In this document: piece by piece, positions 1-6,391 of the stretch
Position numbering within the stretch: the stretch's first letter is position 1
How the letters are laid out: each line of letters starts with the position of its first letter
Source of the DNA: Bacillota bacterium
Lineage (GTDB): Bacteria > Bacillota > Clostridia > Lachnospirales > Cellulosilyticaceae
Reading direction: 5' to 3'
Assembly (NCBI GenBank): GCA_023457875.1
Contig: JAEXBC010000454.1
Span: 1-8,093, forward strand
DNA length: 8,093 nt
The notes under the pieces: generated by a model
Databases searched by the model: none
Told to the model about the DNA's origin: nothing
The model's input: only the letters and a program-made list of their open reading frames with translations
Made by a program: the position numbers and the translations under genes

Positions 1-586
1 AATCACCTGCGGTGCGGTCTGTGCTTAACACAAAATCCTTGCCACTATCACCAATACTCAGCTGTGCCCAACCAAAGCTGATGGCATTAAAGCGGCTTAT
101 TTGATCCATTTGACTACTGGAGCTAATGGCGTAAATGGCATGATTCCATACAGTTGGCAAATTGATTTGGGTGCTGATTCGGTTAACAATAGCCGTTGCT
201 ACTTCTGAAAATACATTAGCACTTGGACTAAATTGACCATTTCCAGTTCCTTGCATCAAGCCCAATTGATTCACAATAAGAATTTCTCCTCTACTACTTG
301 TAACATCCTTAAAATCGGTATTTCCGCTATAAAGCTGTGCCATTTCCTCATAACCTAGTGCCTTAACTACATAACGCGCTGCTTGCTCTCTGGTTAAGTT
401 TTTTGTAGAGGAAGCCTCTATCTGATTAAGCCGCCCTTCACTATCTACTGCCTTAAGCATTTCAACAAATGCAGACTCACTTATTGCTAAACTATCAGAA
501 GCCGCATAAATGGGCATCACACTCAAAATGCCTATCATGATAGCACATAGCAACGTTTTGTATAATTTCATCTTATATGTTTTCAT
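1..586 (-). CDS. Exported SLH-domain protein with probable GH18-like domain (3' end outside window)
   Basis: Read directly from the minus strand: 195 codons are visible and the frame stays open to the window edge, so the C-terminus is missing. Residues 1-29 form a signal peptide: a lysine-rich start, a hydrophobic core, and a probable cleavage near IYAA. Residues about 63-137 match one S-layer homology (SLH) domain, with LTREQAARYVVKALGY, then FKDV, then QLGLMQGTGNGQFSP. SLH domains anchor exported proteins to cell-wall polymers. From about residue 145 the text (WNHAIYAISS, then ISFGWAQLS) resembles the start of the GH18-like domain found in YaaH/SleL-type and other clostridial wall proteins; this second assignment is weaker. 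The start at 586 is chosen because GGGGAG (591-596) lies 4 nt upstream; the in-frame ATG at 571 lacks a suitable site. Probable role: wall-attached protein acting on glycan or in envelope assembly. The SLH call is firm; enzymatic activity cannot be judged. Confidence 0.8.
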   Translation of the reverse strand, partial: MKTYKMKLYKTLLCAIMIGILSVMPIYAASDSLAISESAFVEMLKAVDSEGRLNQIEASSTKNLTREQAARYVVKALGYEEMAQLYSGNTDFKDVTSSRGEILIVNQLGLMQGTGNGQFSPSANVFSEVATAIVNRISTQINLPTVWNHAIYAISSSSQMDQISRFNAISFGWAQLSIGDSGKDFVLSTDRTAGD

Positions 587-630
587 TTTTCTCCCCGTCT
601 CCTATATCCTTCATATAGCTTGATTTCCTG

Positions 631-702
631 CAACTTTATATTGCTTCATTTCTTTTACATACCTTGGCTCTTTTATCTGTCTTAATTTGTTTTATAAAGT
701 TG
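631..702 (-). repeat. 10-nt perfect inverted repeat in the SLH gene leader
   Basis: In the transcript CAACTTTATA (693-702) is followed 52 nt later by its exact complement TATAAAGTTG (631-640). Both arms lie in the untranslated leader, so they could form a long-range stem that brings the promoter-proximal part near the ribosome binding site. I recognise no known riboswitch class here. The arms are AT-rich, so chance is possible. The rest of the 587-761 interval holds nothing else I can name. Confidence 0.35.
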
Positions 703-761
703 GGTTTCTTTGATGGCTATCAACTAGATGGTTAATATGTATTTGAATTTCATTTCTTACT

Positions 762-790
762 ATTCTAACATATTATTCCTTCTATTTCAA
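762..790 (-). promoter_or_regulatory. Sigma-A promoter of the SLH-domain gene
   Basis: On the minus strand TTGAAA (785-790) and TAGAAT (762-767) are separated by exactly 17 nt. Transcription would begin near 755, giving a leader of about 170 nt before the ATG at 586. The -35 box lies just past the hairpin that follows the panC-like gene, so the SLH gene is probably an independent unit. Confidence 0.65.
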
Positions 791-796
791 TACAGA

Positions 797-810
797 AGGC
801 TATCTAGCCT
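797..810 (-). terminator. Possible weak terminator of the panC-like gene
   Basis: The sequence AGGCTAGATAGCCT forms a 5-bp stem with a 4-nt loop starting 13 nt after the stop codon at 823. The following tract (TCTGTATT) is only moderately T-rich, so termination would be weak. No better candidate lies between this gene and the SLH gene promoter. Confidence 0.3.
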
Positions 811-822
811 CACTATGATTGA

Positions 823-1668
823 TTAATCATTTCCTAGCAAAATATAATCCGTAAGTCTTACACACCCTACTCTTGCTGCAAGCAGTATATAGGCTGGCTC
901 TGTAATGGTTTCAATACTACTTAATCGATTGGTTTCCACAACCTCTATATACTCACTTGTAATTAAGTAGTACCTTTTTAACTCGCTTTCAATCAATAAC
1001 TTTAATTTATAGGCACTTATTGTTCCTTTTTTATAAGCTGCCTTCGCTTTTTCAAGAATCCTATGAAGACTAGTAGCCTGTCTTCTTTCATCTAACTTTA
1101 AAAATACATTTTTACTACTGAGAATAAGACCATCCTCTTCTCTATAGACAGGGCAGATTCTAATCTGGCAAGCTTCATGAAAGTCTCTTATCATTTGCCC
1201 TAACAATGTTCTTTTTTGAATATCCTTTTCGCATAAATAAATACGACTGGGTCTAATTTTGTAAAGTAAAATATGATAAGTGGTTAATATGCTCATATAG
1301 TACTTAGGATGAATTTTTCCATTCATACTGAACATAAGCGGCGAATCAATGGTTATATAGCTTGCACAGCCCTTTGGATAAAGCTCATGAAAAGGGGGGC
1401 AAAAAAAGAAATCTGCACCAGACCTATTGGCTAACTGCCTGTCTTCTTCTGGCTTTCTTGGATACAACTGATAAGCCTCTTCACTTACAAATTCCTTAGG
1501 ATGTAAAAAGGTACATACAATCACATACTTATTTTCCTGTCTTGCAGTTTTAATTAAAGAGGCATGGCCTTCATGCAGCGCCCCTTTTGTGATGATTAGT
1601 CCTACTGACTCTCTTCCTATGCGGTCAAGTTTTGAGGTCATTTCTTCTAACGTCGTAATCAGATCCAT
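823..1668 (-). CDS. Divergent PanC (pantoate--beta-alanine ligase) homologue
   Basis: This 281-aa protein has the length and full architecture of pantothenate synthetase, a nucleotidyltransferase that adenylates pantoate and joins it to beta-alanine in coenzyme A synthesis. Visible landmarks are GALHEGH (29-35, the HxGH-type ATP site with both His retained), YPRKPEED (69-76), EKD (147-149), REEDGL (176-181) and SSKN (184-187). Several positions that are near-invariant in true PanC differ. PTMGAL is TKGAL (Met to Lys28). NPxQF is HPKEF (Asn to His56, Gln to Glu59). The second pantoate-binding Gln after GEKD is Lys152. SSRN is SSKN. The ATP half therefore looks kept and the pantoate pocket remodelled. 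No panB or panD lies nearby. The start is supported by AGGAGG 7 nt upstream. Family membership is near certain. Activity as true PanC is doubtful, so no symbol is given; an enzyme for another carboxylate, or a degraded paralogue, are the alternatives. Confidence 0.8.
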   Translation of the reverse strand: MDLITTLEEMTSKLDRIGRESVGLIITKGALHEGHASLIKTARQENKYVIVCTFLHPKEFVSEEAYQLYPRKPEEDRQLANRSGADFFFCPPFHELYPKGCASYITIDSPLMFSMNGKIHPKYYMSILTTYHILLYKIRPSRIYLCEKDIQKRTLLGQMIRDFHEACQIRICPVYREEDGLILSSKNVFLKLDERRQATSLHRILEKAKAAYKKGTISAYKLKLLIESELKRYYLITSEYIEVVETNRLSSIETITEPAYILLAARVGCVRLTDYILLGND

Positions 1669-1741
1669 ATCTATGCCTCCTTTTCTCTATCACCTTCAAA
1701 TTCTATTTATACGCTAAGCTAATGATGTATACTTTTCTCTT

Positions 1742-1750
1742 ATTATAACA
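1742..1750 (-). promoter_or_regulatory. Extended -10 promoter of the panC-like gene
   Basis: On the minus strand TGT precedes a perfect TATAAT (1742-1747), an extended -10 element (TGnTATAAT). No good -35 box is visible at 16-18 nt upstream, which extended -10 promoters can tolerate. It lies downstream of the aspS terminator, so the panC-like gene should be transcribed independently, with a leader of about 65 nt. Confidence 0.6.
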
Positions 1751-1776
1751 TAGCTTTTTAAATTACCCTATATCAT

Positions 1777-1816
1777 AAAAAAAGCTAGTGCCCCTTGAGT
1801 GATGCACTAGCTTTTT
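1777..1816 (-). terminator. Rho-independent terminator of the hisS-aspS operon
   Basis: Directly after the aspS stop codon, GCTAGTGC (1784-1791) pairs perfectly with GCACTAGC (1804-1811). A/T pairs extend the stem on both sides to about 13 bp, around a 12-nt loop. On the minus strand the stem is followed by a run of seven T. The flanking A-run could also make it work on the plus strand. Confidence 0.9.
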
Positions 1817-1820
1817 GACA

Positions 1821-3611
1821 TTATTTTGATTCTTCTTCTGAAATAACAAGCGCTAACTCGTCTAATTGTTTTTGATCTACTCTGCCTGGTGCTTCTGTCA
1901 TTAAGCAACTGGCATCCTTTACTTTAGGGAAGGCAATAACCTCACGAATGCTATCAGCTTTGCACATTAACATAATCATACGGTCAAGACCGAATGCAAG
2001 ACCTCCGTGTGGTGGTACACCATATTTAAAGGCACTTAGTAAATACCCAAATTGTTCTTCTGCTACCTCTTCTGAAATGCCAAGGAGGCTAAACATTTTT
2101 CTTTGAATATCATTTTGATAAATACGTATACTTCCTCCACCAAGTTCACAGCCATTTAGGCAAAGGTCATAGGCTTTTGCTCTAACTGCTCCTGGATTTG
2201 TTTCCATCAGTGGAATATCTTCATCCATTGGCATGGTGAAAGGATGGTGCATGGCTACATAACGGTTAGCTTCCTCATCGTATTCAAGAAGTGGAAACTC
2301 TGTAATCCATACAAATCTAAATTCATCCTTATTAATTAAATCAAGCTTTCTAGCAACTTCTAGTCTTAGTGCCCCAAGAGCAGAAAATACAACGCTAGGC
2401 TTATCTGCCACGATTAAAATCAGTTCATCCTTATCTACACCTAACTTATCCTTAATAGCTGCTAGGGTTTCTTCACTTAAGAATTTTGCAAAAGAAGACT
2501 TTTCTTCTCCATCTTGTTTAATTTGATGCCATGCGACGCCCTTAGCACCAAAGTCTTTTCCATAAGCTACTAATGCATCCACTTGTTTACGTCCCAAATC
2601 TCCCATACCTTTGGCATGAATAGCTCTTACCGTCCCACCATTTTCTATGGCATTATCAAATACTGCAAAGCCACAGCCCTTTACAATATCCGTTAAATCC
2701 GTAAGTTCTACACCAAAACGAAGATCTGGTTTGTCTGAACCAAATCGGTCCATTGCTTCTCTATAGGTCATTCTTTCAATAGGAAGCTTCACGTCTACAT
2801 CTAAAGCTTCTTTAAACACAGTTTGAATGAGTCTTTCATTCACACCCATTACATCATCAGCATCTACAAAGGAAAGCTCCATATCTATTTGTGTAAATTC
2901 TGGTTGACGGTCAGCGCGAAGGTCCTCATCACGGAAACACTTTGCAATTTGGAAATAACGGTCATAACCAGATACCATTAAGAGTTGCTTAAATAACTGT
3001 GGTGATTGGGGAAGAGCATAAAAGTTTCCTGGGTGTACACGAGATGGCACCAAATAGTCTCTTGCGCCCTCAGGTGAAGATTTAATCATAATAGGGGTTT
3101 CAATCTCTAAAAAGCCCTCTTTTTCAAGGAAACGTCTTGTACTTTGAGCTACTTTGCTTCGAAGTATTAGGTTTCTTTGCATATCTGGTCTTCTAAGATC
3201 CAAATAACGATACTTTAAACGTAATTCTTCTTTTGTATCACTGTTTTCTACAATTTCAAAAGGTGTTGTTTCTGCTTCAGAAAGAATACGAAGTTCTTTT
3301 ACATCGATTTCAATATCTCCTGTTTTCATGGATTTATTAGCATCTTGGCCACGAGAAACAACTATGCCCCTTGCAGCAATAACATACTCACTTCTAAGGG
3401 TTTCTGCTTTTTCAAATACACGCTTGTCTGTTTGCTCGCCAAAGGATAACTGCAAAAGACCTGAGCGGTCACGCAAAGTAATAAATAATATCTGGCCTAA
3501 ATTTCTTCTTCTTTGTACCCAACCTGTTACCACAACCTCTTCGCCAACGTTGGCACTACTAAGGTCTGTACAATAATGGGTTCTTTTTAATCCTTGCATT
3601 GATTCTGACAT
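1821..3611 (-). CDS. aspS: Aspartyl-tRNA synthetase
   Basis: Cytoplasmic class II synthetase that charges tRNA-Asp with aspartate using ATP. The 596-aa length fits the bacterial type. The N-terminal OB-fold anticodon-binding domain covers about residues 1-110 (GWVQRRRNLG, LRDRSG). The catalytic core has QSPQ (202-205), class II motif 2 at FRDEDLRADRQPEFTQ (226-241) and motif 3 at GLAFGLDR (537-544). The GAD insertion typical of bacterial AspRS occupies about 290-420. Leu38 in RRRNLG matches the leucine of the E. coli-type discriminating enzyme rather than the histidine of the Pseudomonas-type non-discriminating one; this is only a hint about specificity. The start is supported by AGGAGG 5 nt upstream. 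The gene lies 43 nt downstream of hisS with no terminator or clear promoter between them, so both are expected on one T-box-controlled transcript. Confidence 0.98.
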   Translation of the reverse strand: MSESMQGLKRTHYCTDLSSANVGEEVVVTGWVQRRRNLGQILFITLRDRSGLLQLSFGEQTDKRVFEKAETLRSEYVIAARGIVVSRGQDANKSMKTGDIEIDVKELRILSEAETTPFEIVENSDTKEELRLKYRYLDLRRPDMQRNLILRSKVAQSTRRFLEKEGFLEIETPIMIKSSPEGARDYLVPSRVHPGNFYALPQSPQLFKQLLMVSGYDRYFQIAKCFRDEDLRADRQPEFTQIDMELSFVDADDVMGVNERLIQTVFKEALDVDVKLPIERMTYREAMDRFGSDKPDLRFGVELTDLTDIVKGCGFAVFDNAIENGGTVRAIHAKGMGDLGRKQVDALVAYGKDFGAKGVAWHQIKQDGEEKSSFAKFLSEETLAAIKDKLGVDKDELILIVADKPSVVFSALGALRLEVARKLDLINKDEFRFVWITEFPLLEYDEEANRYVAMHHPFTMPMDEDIPLMETNPGAVRAKAYDLCLNGCELGGGSIRIYQNDIQRKMFSLLGISEEVAEEQFGYLLSAFKYGVPPHGGLAFGLDRMIMLMCKADSIREVIAFPKVKDASCLMTEAPGRVDQKQLDELALVISEEESK

Positions 3612-3654
3612 AACATCCTCCTATTTACTCTATCTTCTTAGCACTACACTACAT

Positions 3655-4932
3655 CTACTTATTACCCTCAGGTTCACTAAGGTTCTTGAAAACCTCCACG
3701 AATTGACTCATAGGAATAGTGACCGTATCACCTGTTTCCATATCTTTAAGCTGAAGACTGCCTTCTTCTAGTTCACTTTCTCCAATAATCGCAGAATAAC
3801 GTGCACCTATTTTATTAGCATACTTCATTTGGGCTTTAACACTTCTTTGAAGGTGATCACTTTCTGCACTAACGCCTATTTGTCTCAGTTCATTCACGAG
3901 TTTAAAGGCTTCAATCATGGCCGCTTCTCCTCTATAGCCAATAAAGAGATCTCTACTGCTAGGAGGAAGTACTGCGTTGTTTTCTGCATCTCTTACAAGG
4001 ATAAGGCGCTCCATGCCTGCACCAAAACCTACTGCTGGAACGTGTTTATCACCAATTTCATCTACTAACTTATCATAGCGACCACCACCACATACAGTTC
4101 CCTGGGCGCCAATGTCATTGGATATAAACTCAAATACTGTTTTAGTATAATAATCTAATCCACGAACAATATTTGGGTCTACAACAAAAGGAATGTTCAT
4201 GGCTGTTAATAGCTTTTTAAGGGATTCAAAGTGAGCCAAACATTCTTCACCTAAAGTATCGAGCACAGTAGGGGCATCCTCTAAATGTTTTTGACAATCT
4301 GGATTCTTACAATCAAGAACCCGAAGTGGATTTTTATCCATTCTTTCTTGGCAAAGTGGACAAAGATGTTCCTTTTTAGTATGGAGATAGGCTTTTAATG
4401 TTTCGTTATATGCTTTTCTACATTCTGTTCCACCTAGTGAGTTAATATGAAGCTCCACTTTTTTTATGCCAAGTCTTTTTAGTAAGGTATGTCCAATGGC
4501 AATAATTTCTGCATCAGCTGTTGGTGAGTCTGTCCCAAACATTTCCACCCCAAATTGGTGAAATTGTCTTTGACGTCCTGCTTGAGGCTTTTCATATCTA
4601 AAGGTAGGTGAAATATAATACAACTTGGTAGGCTGTGTATCTGCATACATACTGTGTTCAAGAAATGCCCTTACTACGGCTGCTGTACTTTCTGGCTTAA
4701 GGGTAATATTATTGTTACCCTTATCAATAAAGGAATACATTTCTTTATTCACAATATCTGTGGTCTCACCTACGCCTCTTGCAAAGAGGTCTGTATATTC
4801 AAATATAGGTGTTCTAATTTGATTAAATCCAAAGTCCTCACATAAATTTCTTATGATTTCTTCAACATCTAACCATTTTCTCATTTCTTCTCCAAAAATA
4901 TCCTTTGTTCCTTTTAGGGCACGAAGTTCCAT
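3655..4932 (-). CDS. hisS: Histidyl-tRNA synthetase
   Basis: Cytoplasmic class II synthetase that charges tRNA-His. The product is 425 aa from the start chosen here. It has KGTKDI at the N-terminus, motif 2 from FRYEKPQAGR (111-120) into QFHQFGVE, the histidine-specific RGLDYYTKTVFE signature (257-268), motif 3 near VGFGAGMERL (301-310) and a C-terminal anticodon-binding domain from about 326. The frame extends to an ATG at 4953 (seven more residues), but that codon has no ribosome binding site. The ATG at 4932 has AAAGGAG 6 nt upstream and begins where HisRS homology begins. Four cysteines in the insertion domain (191, 194, 208, 213; CPLC and CKNPDC) could bind a metal. It is the first gene of the hisS-aspS operon, under the T-box leader upstream. 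Confidence 0.97.
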   Translation of the reverse strand: MELRALKGTKDIFGEEMRKWLDVEEIIRNLCEDFGFNQIRTPIFEYTDLFARGVGETTDIVNKEMYSFIDKGNNNITLKPESTAAVVRAFLEHSMYADTQPTKLYYISPTFRYEKPQAGRQRQFHQFGVEMFGTDSPTADAEIIAIGHTLLKRLGIKKVELHINSLGGTECRKAYNETLKAYLHTKKEHLCPLCQERMDKNPLRVLDCKNPDCQKHLEDAPTVLDTLGEECLAHFESLKKLLTAMNIPFVVDPNIVRGLDYYTKTVFEFISNDIGAQGTVCGGGRYDKLVDEIGDKHVPAVGFGAGMERLILVRDAENNAVLPPSSRDLFIGYRGEAAMIEAFKLVNELRQIGVSAESDHLQRSVKAQMKYANKIGARYSAIIGESELEEGSLQLKDMETGDTVTIPMSQFVEVFKNLSEPEGNK

Positions 4933-4938
4933 AAATGG

Positions 4939-4945
4939 CTCCTTT
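4939..4945 (-). promoter_or_regulatory. Ribosome binding site that fixes the hisS start at 4932
   Basis: AAAGGAG is complementary to the 16S rRNA 3' end and sits 6 nt before the ATG at 4932. It lies downstream of the alternative ATG at 4953, which rules that codon out as the main start. Confidence 0.85.
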
Positions 4946-4951
4946 CTTTTC

Positions 4952-4963
4952 ATGCAGCTGCAT
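4952..4963. repeat. 12-nt perfect palindrome upstream of hisS
   Basis: ATGCAGCTGCAT is a perfect palindrome beginning 7 nt upstream of the hisS ribosome binding site, in the part of the leader beyond the T-box terminator. It could be a protein-binding site or a short hairpin, or chance. No function is assigned. Confidence 0.4.
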
Positions 4964-5025
4964 AAACTATTACTATTCTTAACACATTTGAATGTTTACC
5001 TACAGTGGAAATGATTTTTTCCAAT

Positions 5026-5057
5026 AAAAAACGTCCCTGACATAACTGTCAGGGACG
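5026..5057 (-). terminator. Regulated terminator of the T-box leader
   Basis: CGTCCCTGAC (5048-5057) pairs perfectly with GTCAGGGACG (5032-5041) around a 6-nt loop, followed by six T (5026-5031). The 5' arm is shared with the antiterminator, the classic mutually exclusive arrangement. It ends about 93 nt before the hisS start codon. Confidence 0.93.
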
Positions 5058-5245
5058 ATATTACCGTGTTGCCACCCTGTTTTAAAGGCTAGCTGCCTTT
5101 ACACTCATTGCCCATAACGTAGGCTACACGTTGCTTCCTACTACTATTTCAAAAGCACTCTCCGAGATGTCTTCTAATCTTGTGTGAGCTTACAGCCAAG
5201 GACTCACTCTCTGGATTTAAGATTATACTCTTTCTCATCATAGAT
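5026..5245 (-). ncRNA. T-box riboswitch (tRNA-Asp type) controlling hisS-aspS
   Basis: All main T-box parts are visible in the minus-strand leader. Stem I has the 5' specifier-loop strand AGTA (5226-5229), a 7-bp helix TAATCTT/AAGATTA (5219-5225 with 5175-5181), the AGAGAG bulge region near 5207-5212 and distal loop text (TTGGCTGTAA). On the 3' strand GAA (5172-5174) is followed at the canonical place by the specifier triplet GAC (5169-5171, Asp). A hairpin AAAGGC/GCCTTT (5084-5100) fits stem III. The T-box sequence AGGGTGGCAACACGG starts at 5078. Its UGGC (5071-5074) would pair with the tRNA acceptor end, and the C matches the G73 discriminator of tRNA-Asp, not C73 of tRNA-His. CAGGG (5075-5079) can pair with CCCTG (5050-5054) as antiterminator, competing with the terminator. 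Uncharged tRNA-Asp should therefore promote read-through into hisS and aspS. The T-box call is firm and the Asp assignment strong. Confidence 0.93.
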
Positions 5246-5263
5246 TTCATCATATAATAATTC

Positions 5264-5291
5264 ATTTTACCAAAGTTTCATACTAAGTCAA
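5264..5291 (-). promoter_or_regulatory. Sigma-A promoter of the T-box/hisS-aspS operon
   Basis: TTGACT (5286-5291) and TAAAAT (5264-5269) are 16 nt apart on the minus strand, and TGG before the -10 box makes an extended -10. Predicted transcription start is near 5257, just before the T-box stem I. The -35 box lies only 10 nt past the cheV stop codon. Confidence 0.75.
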
Positions 5292-5301
5292 GTCTTTATC
5301 C

Positions 5302-6210
5302 TTACTTTTGCTTAAATACTAAACTATCTATAGCGTCTATCAGTTCATGAATAGAAGGTTTACTAATTTGACAATCCGCACCTACAGATTCTCCTTTATG
5401 GTAGAGCTCGTCCGAAATAAGGGAGGAAAAAATAACTACAGGCAGTTCACTAAGTACGTTATCTTCTTTTATGCGACGGGTTACTGTATGCCCATCTAAA
5501 ATTGGCATTTCAATATCCGTAATTAGCAAATCAACTTCTCGCATAAAATTAGCGCCAAACCTTTCTTTTAAAACAAACAGTGCCTCTAGTACTTCTTTAC
5601 CATTATCAAATGTGAAAATTTGTGTATAACCTGCAGAACGAAGTACCGCCTCTAATAAGGTTCGAATCGTTTTTGAGTCATCTGCCATATAAATTCTCTT
5701 TGTGGCACGTTCTGCTTTTGTAATCATCGTTTCTTTTGCTTTTAAATAAGGATCATCATCCCTAGAAATATCAGAGATAATCTTTTCAAAATCTAACATT
5801 AATAAAATGCCTTCTTCAGTAAGAATATTACCTACTGATAATCCACTTCGTAAGAGCTGATCTGGTTTCGTAATATCTGACCATTTCACTCTACGAATAC
5901 CTTCTATACTGTCAACTGCAAACATCACTTGCTTTCTATTGAACTCACAAACAAGTGCCATTTTTTTCTGTGAAAGGTCTGTAGCTTGTTTATCTAATAT
6001 GTAACTTAGGTCAATTACTGTCATAACCGTATCTCTTACATTGGTGATTCCTAAAATATTAGCGTTATTATCTGTAGAAGGTCTTACATCGCTAAGTTGA
6101 ATAATTTCTCTTGCCTTAAGTACGTTAATACAATAGCGATTGTGGTTCACTGAAAATACAATTACCTCTAATTCCCCTGTTCCAACGTCTAATAAGACTG
6201 ACTCTTTCAT
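5302..6210 (-). CDS. cheV: CheV-type chemotaxis adaptor (CheW domain plus receiver domain)
   Basis: The 302-aa cytoplasmic protein joins two domains. An N-terminal CheW-like domain (about 13-150; VFSVNHNRYCINVLKAREII, then ILGITNVRDTVMTVIDL) couples chemoreceptors to the CheA kinase. A C-terminal response-regulator receiver domain covers about 172-298. The receiver has the acidic pair D177/D178 (MADDSK), the phospho-acceptor D232 (LLITDIEMPILDG), a conserved hydroxyl residue near S262 (VIFSS) and K284 (SKPS), so it looks phosphorylatable. CheV proteins take phosphate from CheA and help adaptation. The start is supported by GGAGGG 10 nt upstream. The gene stands alone between metabolic and translation genes, without other chemotaxis or flagellar genes in the window. 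No terminator is visible between its stop and the hisS promoter, so transcripts may run into the T-box leader. Confidence 0.93.
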   Translation of the reverse strand: MKESVLLDVGTGELEVIVFSVNHNRYCINVLKAREIIQLSDVRPSTDNNANILGITNVRDTVMTVIDLSYILDKQATDLSQKKMALVCEFNRKQVMFAVDSIEGIRRVKWSDITKPDQLLRSGLSVGNILTEEGILLMLDFEKIISDISRDDDPYLKAKETMITKAERATKRIYMADDSKTIRTLLEAVLRSAGYTQIFTFDNGKEVLEALFVLKERFGANFMREVDLLITDIEMPILDGHTVTRRIKEDNVLSELPVVIFSSLISDELYHKGESVGADCQISKPSIHELIDAIDSLVFKQK

Positions 6211-6285
6211 ATTTTCACTTCCCTCCGAAATGATTTAATCTATAAATCTCAATTGCTTACTTCATATTACCCCATATAATTATAT

Positions 6286-6314
6286 ATTATACTTTAACGA
6301 GGCAATAATTTCAA
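6286..6314 (-). promoter_or_regulatory. Sigma-A promoter of cheV
   Basis: TTGAAA (6309-6314) and a perfect TATAAT (6286-6291) are exactly 17 nt apart on the minus strand. This predicts a start near 6280 and a leader of about 70 nt. It is a housekeeping-type promoter; the TAAA/GCCGATAA-type motif of the flagellar sigma-D was not seen. The surrounding 6211-6391 interval shows no convincing terminator for deoC. Confidence 0.75.
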
Positions 6315-6391
6315 TTCAGTCACCTAATTATTATCGTAAATAAAAGTTTTTACTCTCTAATTGAATTCATGTATTCGGGTGCACATAAAAG

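Noticed and set aside
3328..3576. Plus-strand open frame opposite aspS
   Set aside because: Antisense to the conserved OB-fold coding region, no family resemblance and no convincing translation signal.
3829..4068. Plus-strand open frame opposite hisS
   Set aside because: Shadow of a conserved gene; the protein text shows no recognisable pattern.
4625..4845. Two overlapping plus-strand open frames and a nearby minus-strand out-of-frame one within hisS
   Set aside because: All lie inside the catalytic-domain coding sequence in alternative frames and look like chance openings.
4933..4953. N-terminal extension of hisS from an ATG at 4953 (seven extra residues)
   Set aside because: No ribosome binding site precedes it, and a good AAAGGAG lies between it and the ATG at 4932, where HisRS homology starts.
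6211..6391. Terminator for deoC upstream of cheV
   Set aside because: Only short AT-only inverted repeats (for example AATAATT/AATTATT) are present, with no stable stem plus T-run.
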